This document shows positions 1 through 6,131 of a DNA stretch of 10,525 nt, piece after piece. This DNA comes from an uncultured Bacteroidales bacterium. GTDB lineage: Bacteria; Bacteroidota; Bacteroidia; Bacteroidales; UBA3663. Each line of letters starts with the position of its first letter. Position 1 is the stretch's first letter. The notes below the pieces were generated by a model that was not told the DNA's origin, searched no databases, and saw only the letters and a program-made list of their open reading frames with translations. Location: the NCBI GenBank assembly GCA_905236195.1, contig CAJOOX010000171.1, forward strand, positions 1 through 10,525, written 5' to 3'. A program made the translations under genes and the position numbers.

Positions 1-878
1 ACAGCGACACCTATCGGGGCGAACTCAATACCGGCACGCCCGACCTCACGCTGGTATCGCTCGAGAAAAAGGGAGAACATACGCTCTACTCGGAAATGGC
101 CCTCACGGTCTCCCTCCGCAACAACACCGACAGCGACTATCACGGCACCGTGATTATTGAAGCCTCCGGCCGTTCTGTGGGATTCGCGGGGCTTGCACTT
201 GCCGCAGGCGAACAGACAGAAGAGACCTTCTACTACACCCCCCTTGCCACCGGTACCGTACCGCTCCGGATTCTTGAGGTTGATGTGAGGGGATATGACG
301 TATTCAACGTGACCAAAGTGCTGGCCCACGATACCATTGAAATCAAGCCGTCAGCCATTGATTTGAGCAATGACCTCAGCGCCGCCCTCTCCGTCACAAC
401 GCCCAACACAGGAGTATGGGGCACCATCACCGGAGATACCTACTCGGGCTACTACACCCTGACCAACAAGAACACGGAGGAAGCGATTGCAGGAACCGCT
501 GTCGTACACCTCTTCGAGATGCACGATATGGGTGGAGGACATTTCTCGGGTAGTTCCATCAGTTCCTATACCGTCCATGTTTCCGTACCTGCCGACAGCA
601 GCATCAATGTACCCTTCGGCCTCGGTACGATGAAGCCCGACACCTATTATATGGTCAGCCTCTACTTTTTCTATGGTCCTATGCAGCACCGTTTCCAAGG
701 CAACACGTATAAGGCGGCTGCCGATCCGGACGGAATCACAGTTGTGGAACGCGATGAAGGAAGCGCTGACGAACAACGTACTGCAGAGCATCCGGCCTAC
801 AATCTGCAGGGACAGCGTGTAGGTGCGGATTACCGTGGAATCGTGATTCAAAACGGCAGAAAACGACTCCAAAAGTGA
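1..878 (+). CDS. C-terminal part of a probable secreted/cell-surface protein (5' truncated by the window)
   Basis: The reading frame is open from base 3 through the window edge, so the first ATG at base 96 is an internal Met and the real start lies upstream. The visible part (about 291 residues) looks like two beta-rich, Ig/CARDB-like modules: one with SLRNNTDSDYHGTV and VPLRILEVDVRGY, then a second starting near NTGVWGTITGD and ending at TYYMVSLYFFYG. A short linker (DEGSADEQRTAEH) leads to a C-terminal tail with YNLQGQRV and RGIVIQNGRK. This tail resembles the type A sorting tails (Por secretion/T9SS type) seen on many Prevotella secreted proteins, so export to the cell surface or medium is likely. 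The N-terminal, possibly enzymatic, domain is not visible. A secreted peptidase, for example family C10, is one possibility, but nothing here proves it. The gene ends with TGA at 876-878, and no convincing terminator follows. Confidence 0.8.
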   Translation, partial: SDTYRGELNTGTPDLTLVSLEKKGEHTLYSEMALTVSLRNNTDSDYHGTVIIEASGRSVGFAGLALAAGEQTEETFYYTPLATGTVPLRILEVDVRGYDVFNVTKVLAHDTIEIKPSAIDLSNDLSAALSVTTPNTGVWGTITGDTYSGYYTLTNKNTEEAIAGTAVVHLFEMHDMGGGHFSGSSISSYTVHVSVPADSSINVPFGLGTMKPDTYYMVSLYFFYGPMQHRFQGNTYKAAADPDGITVVERDEGSADEQRTAEHPAYNLQGQRVGADYRGIVIQNGRKRLQK

Positions 879-884
879 GTTTTT

Positions 885-902
885 TGACCAGGAATTTGGT
901 CA
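885..902. promoter_or_regulatory. Perfect inverted repeat overlapping the -33 element upstream of der
   Basis: TGACCA (885-890) and TGGTCA (897-902) are exact reverse complements around a 6-nt centre. The repeat covers the TTTG -33 element at 895-898. It has no T-run directly after it, so it is a poor terminator for the upstream gene. An operator for a dimeric regulator is a reasonable inference, but a six-base arm could also arise by chance. Confidence 0.35.
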
Positions 903-926
903 TGTCAAAAATTTGAACTATCTTTG
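895..926 (+). promoter_or_regulatory. Bacteroidetes-type promoter for der
   Basis: TTTG (with a following G) at 895-898 and TATCTTTG at 919-926 are separated by exactly 20 nt, matching the primary sigma factor consensus of Bacteroidetes (TTTG, 19-21 nt, TAnnTTTG). Transcription should begin around 931-934. This leaves a leader of about 125 nt before the der start. The promoter shows that der is transcribed independently of the upstream secreted-protein gene. Confidence 0.8.
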
Positions 927-932
927 CAGCCC

Positions 933-1024
933 GAAATAACTTCGGAGACCTCTTCCCAGCTCTTGTGAAAGAGTCTTGTGAGGCTGAAGTTATTTCTGGC
1001 CGGCATTGTCAAGGCGATGCCGGC
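933..1024 (+). promoter_or_regulatory. Structured 5' leader of der (two consecutive hairpins)
   Basis: A long stem pairs GAAATAACTTC (933-943) with GAAGTTATTTC (986-996), 11 perfect base pairs. G944-T985 (wobble) and G945-C984 extend it. Inside, CCTC (949-952) pairs with GAGG (980-983), and CTCTT (960-964) pairs with AAGAG (969-973) around a GTGA (GNRA-type) tetraloop. A second stem, GCCGGCAT (999-1006) with ATGCCGGC (1017-1024), follows at once. Neither stem is followed by a T-run, so these are not ordinary terminators. The predicted transcript start falls at the 5' foot of the first stem. The structure is seen in the sequence; a role in mRNA stability or translation control is inference. 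Confidence 0.5.
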
Positions 1025-1056
1025 GGAGTATAAACAATAAAAACAAAAAAAGATTT

Positions 1057-2367
1057 ATGGGAAATTTAGTAGCTATTGTGGGACGCCCTAACGTGGGCAA
1101 ATCCACACTGTTCAATCGCCTGACAGAGAGTCGCACAGCAATCGTAAGCGACCAGGCAGGCACAACACGCGACCGCCAATACGGACACGTCATCTGGGGA
1201 GAACGCGAGTTCTCGCTGGTGGACACAGGCGGCTGGGTCGTCAACAGCGACGACATTTTTGAGTCCGAAATCAACCGTCAGGTGGAAATTGCCATAGAGG
1301 AGGCCGATGTGATTCTCTTTGTCGTGGATATCATGAACGGTGTCACTGATCTGGACGACAGCATCGCCAAGATGCTCCGTAAATCCCGGAAACCCGTGCT
1401 CGTAGTGGCCAACAAAGCCGACAACTACGACCAGCATGTCTATGCAGCCGAGTTCTACAGTTTCGGGTTGGGAGACCCCTGGATTATCTCGTCGGCAAAC
1501 GGATCGGGAACGGGCGACCTGCTCGACGAAGTGGTCAGGAAATTTACAAAGGATGACAGTGAAGACCTCGAGGATATTCCCCGTTTTGCCATCGTGGGCC
1601 GTCCGAATGCCGGCAAGTCGTCCATCCTGAATGCCTTCATGGGCGAAGACCGCCACATCGTGACAGACATCGCGGGTACAACACGCGACTCCATCTATCA
1701 GAAGTATAATAAATTCGGCTTCGATTTCTATCTGGTCGATACCGCCGGTATCCGCCGCAAAAACAAGGTGACCGAGGACATTGAATACTACTCGGTACTG
1801 CGTGCCATCCGCGCCATTGAGAACAGCGATGTCTGTGTGCTGATGCTGGATGCAACGAAAGGCATCGAGGCCCAGGATCTGAACATCTTCTCGCTCATCG
1901 AGAAAAACCGCAAGGGCCTGGTAGTGTGTGTCAACAAGTGGGACATCATGGAAGACAAATCGAAGGAGAGTATTGCCTATATGGAACAGACCATCCGCGA
2001 ACGCCTGGCTCCCTTCCGCGACTTCCCCATCGTGTTTGCCTCAGCCATCACGAAACAGCGAATCTACCGCGTGATTGAGGAAGCCTCTCACGTCTATGAA
2101 AACCGACACCGCCAGCTCAAGACCTCGGAGCTCAACGAATACATGCAGGAAGCCATTGCGGCCTATCCGCCGCCGGCCAACAAGGGCAAGTTCGTGAAAA
2201 TCAAATATGTCACGCAGCTCAAAGAGAGCCAGATACCCTCGTTTGCGTTCTTCTGCAACCTGCCGCAATGGGTCAAGGAACCCTACCGGCGTTATCTGGA
2301 AAACAAGATTCGCGAACATTGGGATTTCACTGGTACACCAATCAATATCTTCATGCGCGAGAAATAA
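1057..2367 (+). CDS. der: Ribosome biogenesis GTPase Der (EngA)
   Basis: Der is a cytoplasmic double GTPase that assists assembly of the 50S ribosomal subunit. The 436-residue protein has two tandem G domains and a C-terminal KH-like domain. In G domain 1 the P-loop GRPNVGKST is at 9-17, DTGG at 56-59 and NKAD at 119-122. In G domain 2 GRPNAGKSS is at 181-189, DTAG at 228-231 and NKWD at 293-296. The KH-like part follows from about 355 and includes the PPPANKGKFVKIKY segment. The length equals that of the Bacillus protein. I chose ATG 1057 because MGNLVAIVGRPNVGKS begins the family directly; an in-frame TTG at 1006 would add 17 unrelated residues from inside the leader hairpin. No Shine-Dalgarno site is seen, but the upstream sequence is A-rich. 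The gene has its own promoter, and a hairpin terminator lies just downstream. Confidence 0.98.
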   Translation: MGNLVAIVGRPNVGKSTLFNRLTESRTAIVSDQAGTTRDRQYGHVIWGEREFSLVDTGGWVVNSDDIFESEINRQVEIAIEEADVILFVVDIMNGVTDLDDSIAKMLRKSRKPVLVVANKADNYDQHVYAAEFYSFGLGDPWIISSANGSGTGDLLDEVVRKFTKDDSEDLEDIPRFAIVGRPNAGKSSILNAFMGEDRHIVTDIAGTTRDSIYQKYNKFGFDFYLVDTAGIRRKNKVTEDIEYYSVLRAIRAIENSDVCVLMLDATKGIEAQDLNIFSLIEKNRKGLVVCVNKWDIMEDKSKESIAYMEQTIRERLAPFRDFPIVFASAITKQRIYRVIEEASHVYENRHRQLKTSELNEYMQEAIAAYPPPANKGKFVKIKYVTQLKESQIPSFAFFCNLPQWVKEPYRRYLENKIREHWDFTGTPINIFMREK

Positions 2368-2380
2368 ACACAATAAAAAT

Positions 2381-2408
2381 GCGGGAGACCTCAGAGCAGG
2401 CCTCCCGC
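2381..2408. terminator. Hairpin terminator between convergent der and glnN
   Basis: GCGGGAG (2381-2387) pairs with CTCCCGC (2402-2408), continued by CCT/AGG after one mismatch, leaving a loop of about 6 nt. Read on the minus strand the stem is followed by ATTTTTATT, a good U-tract, so it works best as the glnN terminator. On the plus strand the trailing sequence is TTCGTATATAT, so termination of der there is possible but weaker. Confidence 0.8.
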
Positions 2409-2439
2409 TTCGTATATATAAAGTGATGGATGAGAGAAC

Positions 2440-4629
2440 TTAGCGTATCCAGAGCAGTTCGCGATACTTGGGCATGGGCCACAGGGTATCGTCCACAATC
2501 TCCTCGAGTTTGTCGATAGGCTTGCGGATGCCGGTGAGCAACTCGGCAATCTCGTAATATGCCATCGCATGTTCGTAGTCGTCGGCAATCTTGTTGGCCA
2601 CCTTTCGCTTGGCCACCATGACATCGACTTTCTCCTTGATCTCAGCATTGTAGCCTGAAATCTTGCGGATAATCGCAATCTCGGGAGCAGCCAGCGTTTC
2701 CCACTCGTTGGGGAAGAGACTCTTGAGCATCGTCACGTTGCGGAGCAATGTCGACTGATAGTTGGTTGCCGCAGGAATGATATGGTTGATGGCAAGGTCG
2801 CCAAGAGTACGTGCTTCAATCTGCACGAGTTTGGAGTAGGTTTCCCACTTCACCTCGTTGCGGGCCTGGAGTTCGGCTGCCGTGAAGATGCCGAGTTTCT
2901 CATAGAGGGCTACTGATTCTGGTTTGGTGTTCTCGAGGAACATCTTGGGCACACAGCGCTCGACATCGAGACCACGGCGACGGGCTTCTTCCTCCCACGC
3001 TTTGGCATAGCCGTTACCATCGAAACAAACCGTATCGATGATTTCTGCAATAAGGGGTTTGAGGGTTGCCATAAAGGCTTCCTTCATAGGGGTACCCTTT
3101 GCCATTTCGGCATCCACAGCGGCCTTGAAGTCGATGAGCTGCTCGGCCATAGCAGCATTGAGCACGGTCATTGCTCCGGCGCAGTTGGCCTTGGAACCGA
3201 CTGCACGGAACTCAAAACGGTTGCCTGTGAAGGCAAACGGAGAGGTGCGGTTGCGGTCCGTATTGTCGAGGAAGATTTCTGGAATCTCTACCAGACCCGT
3301 ATTGTAGGCGTGTTTGCCGGCAATGACGATATCCGTATCGTTGGGAACATTGAGAAGCTGACGCAGCACATCGGTCATTGTCTTGCCCAGGAAGGCCGAA
3401 ATAATGGCCGGAGGGGCTTCGTTGGCACCCAGACGGTAAGCGTTGGTTGCCGAGGCGATGGATGCCTTCAGCAGGGATCCGTGGCGCTTCACAGCCACCA
3501 GCGAGTTCACGAAGAACGTGATGAACTGAAGGTTCGACATCGGGTCTTTTCCGGGAGCCAGGAGAATGACACCCGTATCGGTGGAAAGCGACCAGTTATT
3601 GTGTTTGCCGCTACCGTTGATGCCCTCGAAAGGCTTCTCATGGAGCAATACACGGAAACCATGACGGCGGGCTACCTGTTTCATCAAGCCCATGAGCAGC
3701 ATGTTCTGGTCGTTGGCAAGATTGCATTCACCGAAGATGGGAGCACACTCAAACTGGTTGGGAGCCACCTCGTTGTGGCGAGTCTTCATCGGGATGCCGA
3801 GACGGTGTCCCTCAATCTCAAGATCTTTCATGAAGGCCTGTACGCGGGTGGGAATCTGACCGAAATAATGGTCGTCCATCTGCTGGTTCTTGGCCGAAGC
3901 GTGGCCCAGAAGGGTACGTCCGCATGCTATCAGGTCGGGACGTGCGGCATAGAGGCCGTCATCCACCAGGAAATACTCCTGTTCCCAGCCCAGATTACAC
4001 TGAATCTTCCGGACGCGTTTGTCGAACATCTTGCAGATAGCCAGAGCAGCATCGGAAACCACCTTGATGGATTTCTTGAGAGGAGCCTTGTAATCGAGCG
4101 CCTCGCCCGTATAGGATATAAATATGGTGGGAATGCAGAGACAGTCGTCGTAGATGAAGACCGGCGATGTGGGATCCCACGCGGTATAGCCGCGTGCCTC
4201 GAAGGTAGCACGAATGCCGCCAGAAGGGAATGATGATGCATCAGGTTCCTGCTGGAAGAGGGACTTGCCTTCAAATTCCTCAATCATACCGCCTTTCCAG
4301 TCATACTCCATAAATGAATCATGCTTCTGGGCGGTTGTTTCGGTGAGGGGCTGAAACCAGTGGCAACAATGGGTTACACCATGCTCAAGGGCCCAGGTCT
4401 TCATTCCCGCAGCGACCTTGTCGGCAATCTGTCGGTCCATTTGCTTTCCGTTGTCAATGCAGTCAATCAACGCATCGTAGGTCTTGCGGTCGAGGTACTT
4501 GAACATCTTTTCACGATCGAAAACCAATTCACCAAAGAACTCCGAAGGGCGGGCTGACGGGGGAACGACATCAACGGCGTGCTTTTTGAACGCCTCATGC
4601 ACCACTTCGAATCTCAAATTGTTACTCAT
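2440..4629 (-). CDS. glnN: Glutamine synthetase type III
   Basis: This enzyme makes glutamine from glutamate, ammonia and ATP, the entry step of ammonia assimilation. The type III family is a large dodecameric form typical of Bacteroidales. From the second Met (MSNNLRFEVVHEAF) the protein is 729 residues, the length known for the Bacteroides fragilis enzyme. An in-frame ATG at 4659 would add ten residues (MANKYRTSSK) and is the alternative start. Visible motifs are HWFQPLTETTAQKHDSF and QEPDASSFPSGG in the N-terminal GSIII domain, GWEQEYFLVD from residue 214 (metal-binding Glu 216 and 218), NGSGKHNNWS at about 338-347, and NRTSPFAFTGNRFEFR ending near R475, followed by the long C-terminal GSIII extension. 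The gene is monocistronic, convergent with der and divergent from the GT5-like gene. It has its own promoter about 120 bases upstream. Confidence 0.97.
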   Translation of the reverse strand: MSNNLRFEVVHEAFKKHAVDVVPPSARPSEFFGELVFDREKMFKYLDRKTYDALIDCIDNGKQMDRQIADKVAAGMKTWALEHGVTHCCHWFQPLTETTAQKHDSFMEYDWKGGMIEEFEGKSLFQQEPDASSFPSGGIRATFEARGYTAWDPTSPVFIYDDCLCIPTIFISYTGEALDYKAPLKKSIKVVSDAALAICKMFDKRVRKIQCNLGWEQEYFLVDDGLYAARPDLIACGRTLLGHASAKNQQMDDHYFGQIPTRVQAFMKDLEIEGHRLGIPMKTRHNEVAPNQFECAPIFGECNLANDQNMLLMGLMKQVARRHGFRVLLHEKPFEGINGSGKHNNWSLSTDTGVILLAPGKDPMSNLQFITFFVNSLVAVKRHGSLLKASIASATNAYRLGANEAPPAIISAFLGKTMTDVLRQLLNVPNDTDIVIAGKHAYNTGLVEIPEIFLDNTDRNRTSPFAFTGNRFEFRAVGSKANCAGAMTVLNAAMAEQLIDFKAAVDAEMAKGTPMKEAFMATLKPLIAEIIDTVCFDGNGYAKAWEEEARRRGLDVERCVPKMFLENTKPESVALYEKLGIFTAAELQARNEVKWETYSKLVQIEARTLGDLAINHIIPAATNYQSTLLRNVTMLKSLFPNEWETLAAPEIAIIRKISGYNAEIKEKVDVMVAKRKVANKIADDYEHAMAYYEIAELLTGIRKPIDKLEEIVDDTLWPMPKYRELLWIR

Positions 4630-4674
4630 TTTAGAACTTGTTCGATATTTGTTTGCCATCAGTTACCATTTGAT

Positions 4675-4714
4675 AGCATTTTGATTGTTTGTTTGTGGAT
4701 TTTACAGCATTTTG
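4675..4714 (-). repeat. Paired 9-nt direct repeat in the glnN leader
   Basis: The minus-strand 9-mer CAAAATGCT occurs twice in the glnN 5' leader, at plus-strand positions 4706-4714 and 4675-4683, with 31 nt between equivalent bases. The copies lie between the predicted transcript start and the start codon. They could be a regulatory site, but the region is low-complexity and AT-rich, so chance is possible. Confidence 0.3.
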
Positions 4715-4758
4715 TATATTCTTATGAAATCTTTTTGTCTTTTCCTTAAAATCCGCTG

Positions 4759-4790
4759 CAAAGATAAGGGTTTTCCCGAAACTGGCCAAA
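4759..4790 (-). promoter_or_regulatory. Bacteroidetes-type promoter for glnN
   Basis: Read on the minus strand, TTTG (4790-4787, followed by G) and TATCTTTG (4766-4759) are separated by exactly 20 nt. This is the same architecture, and the same extended -7 sequence TATCTTTGCAGC, as the der promoter. Transcription should start near 4752, giving a leader of about 120 nt before the 4629 start codon. Confidence 0.8.
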
Positions 4791-5138
4791 GAAATTTCCA
4801 AAAAAATGCAGTTTTAAAAATGTTAAAAAGCAATCTGTCACAAAATGAAAGATAAAAATAGCAAAAAGTAATGAAATTGCAGGAATTTTCAGGGGTGGGT
4901 TGGAAAAATTTTCGGAATATTGCCCGATTCTTGTCAAAAATCACTCAAAAAACACGAAATTCCGACACCGCCTGTGGCTGGCCGCCAACCGGGGAATCAA
5001 AGATATCAAAAAAGACGTTCCCTTGAGAAATCACCCCGGCCTAAGGCCGCCGTTTCCGCCATAAAAAGTTTAAAATTGTAGCGGAGAGGTGCTAAAATGA
5101 CATAAAATGAGGCGAAAAGTGTCAATTTTGGCAGAAAT
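4791..5138. other. Divergent intergenic region without a recognisable gene
   Basis: This stretch lies between the glnN promoter and the control region of the GT5-like gene. Bases 4795-4960 are AT-rich and low in complexity, and the short open frames in them encode no recognisable protein. Bases about 4962-5060 form a GC-rich island with inverted repeats: CCGGGG at 4989-4994 against CCCCGG at 5034-5039, and GGCC-TAA-GGCC at 5038-5048. A second minus-strand -7 box, TATCTTTG (5005-4998), lies inside the island but has no TTTG at the expected upstream distance. I see no tRNA, known riboswitch or mobile-element end here. Confidence 0.6.
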
Positions 5139-5172
5139 ATAGCAAATATATGATTTTTTTTTGCTATCTTTG
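5139..5172 (+). promoter_or_regulatory. -7 promoter box with overlapping inverted repeat upstream of the GT5-like gene
   Basis: TATCTTTG at 5165-5172, continuing CAG, matches the Bacteroidetes -7 element, placing a start near 5178 and a leader of about 95 nt. No TTTG occurs 19-21 nt upstream. Instead ATAGCAAA (5139-5146) and TTTGCTAT (5160-5167) form an exact 8-bp inverted repeat: one arm covers the expected -33 position and the other overlaps the -7 box. A run of nine T (5154-5162) fills the spacer. The missing -33 suggests a weak or regulator-dependent promoter. Confidence 0.5.
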
Positions 5173-5239
5173 CAGAGCTTAAAGTGCTCTTTTTTCCGAC
5201 AGTCAACCCCGACTGACATGAAGAAAGCACGACAGCGAT

Positions 5240-5251
5240 AGGCTTCGGCCT
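5240..5251 (+). other. UUCG tetraloop hairpin in the leader of the GT5-like gene
   Basis: AGGC-TTCG-GCCT forms a four-pair stem closed by a C(UUCG)G tetraloop, which is unusually stable for its size. It ends 22 nt before the start codon. It might stabilise the mRNA end or affect ribosome access. The hairpin is seen in the sequence; its role is not known. Confidence 0.35.
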
Positions 5252-5273
5252 TAACTATAAAACAACGAGACAT

Positions 5274-6098
5274 ATGAGCACCAAGATCCTTTTCATCAAC
5301 ACCGACATCGTTCCCTATATCCCTGAGGGCAGAATGGCCGTAATAGGCCGTCAGCTGGCTCAGGGGATGCAAGAAAAAGGGCACGAAATACGCACATTCA
5401 TGCCCCGTTTCGGACGGGTGAGCGAACGTCGCTGCCAGTTGCATGAGGTGATCAGGCTCTCGGGCATGAACCTCATCATTGATGATACGGACCATCCCCT
5501 GATTATCAAGGTTGCATCGATACAGCCTGCCCGCATGCAGGTTTATTTCATCGACAACGATGACTATTTCACCTCGCGCAAAATGTCGTATGCCGACGGC
5601 GAGGGCAATGAATATGAGGATAACGGTGAGCGCATGGTGTTCTTCGCACGCGGCGTCATTGAGACGATTCGCAAACTCCGTTGGACGCCCGATGTGGTGT
5701 ATTGCCAGGGCTGGTTTACGTCAGTAGCCCCCATCTACATCAAGCGTGCGTTCAACGAAGATGCCTGCTTCAAGAGAACCAAAGTGGTCTTTGCTGCTTA
5801 CGATAATATGTTCCAGACGCCCATTGCTGCCAATTTCACCCGCCTTGTGCAACGCGACGGCATCACAAAGAGCGATCTCAAGGAATGGGCCGACAAGAAG
5901 CTGAGCTGCGTGGAAGTGACACGTATGGCGCTCAAATACTCAGACGGTCTCGTTATCACCGACCCGAATATCGACCCGGCCCTTCTGGCACAGGCCGAAA
6001 AATACGGGCTCAAGGTATTGGACTGCTCGAAAGATACGGAACTGAATCTTGACAAATATCACGAATTCTTCGAACAGTTTGCCCAACCGGAACAATAA
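5274..6098 (+). CDS. Half-length GT5 glycogen-synthase-like protein, probably not a glycogen synthase
   Basis: The 274-residue protein matches only the N-terminal Rossmann-like half of GT5 starch/glycogen synthases, which are normally about 470-490 residues. The fold is recognisable from KILFINTDIVPY, EKGHEIRTFMPRFG and the LVITDPNI region. It ends at residue 274 with no C-terminal nucleotide-sugar-binding half. Three family motifs are altered: KTGGL has become PEGRM (17-21, Lys to Pro), HAHDW has become YCQGW (143-147), and HN of the HNxxxQG motif has become YD (176-177). Short homologues that I recall from other Bacteroidales, usually annotated glycogen synthase, suggest a stable family and not a recent break. 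I infer a pseudoenzyme or regulatory/scaffold protein. ATG 5274 is preceded by A-rich sequence. The DUF4270 lipoprotein gene follows after 33 nt and is probably co-transcribed. Confidence 0.85.
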   Translation: MSTKILFINTDIVPYIPEGRMAVIGRQLAQGMQEKGHEIRTFMPRFGRVSERRCQLHEVIRLSGMNLIIDDTDHPLIIKVASIQPARMQVYFIDNDDYFTSRKMSYADGEGNEYEDNGERMVFFARGVIETIRKLRWTPDVVYCQGWFTSVAPIYIKRAFNEDACFKRTKVVFAAYDNMFQTPIAANFTRLVQRDGITKSDLKEWADKKLSCVEVTRMALKYSDGLVITDPNIDPALLAQAEKYGLKVLDCSKDTELNLDKYHEFFEQFAQPEQ

Positions 6099-6131
6099 TA
6101 ACAAACTCAAAAACAAGGTAATATCCTTTTA

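Noticed and set aside
351..872. A 173-codon minus-strand open frame opposite the first gene
   Set aside because: The plus-strand frame has clear domain and tail features; the reverse frame has none.
1006..1056. TTG start for der giving a 17-residue N-terminal extension
   Set aside because: The extra residues come from the leader hairpin and an A-rich spacer and are unlike Der. The family starts at the MGNLVAIVGRPNVGKS sequence.
3310..4233. A 307-codon open frame on the plus strand inside glnN
   Set aside because: It is antisense to a fully conserved glutamine synthetase, its translation resembles no family, and no promoter box precedes it. It is a compositional shadow.
4702..4944. Short minus-strand open frames rich in Phe, Lys and Leu in the intergenic region
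   Set aside because: They overlap the glnN promoter and reflect AT-rich composition. No coding features are seen.
5143..5150. Minus-strand TATATTTG, a possible -7 box directed toward glnN
   Set aside because: No TTTG lies 19-21 nt upstream on that strand, and the sequence is explained by the AT-rich inverted repeat.
5174..5195. Hairpin AGAGC/GCTCT followed by five T, resembling an attenuator
   Set aside because: The stem is only 5 bp, and its left arm lies at or before the expected transcript start, so it would not form in transcripts from the adjacent -7 box.
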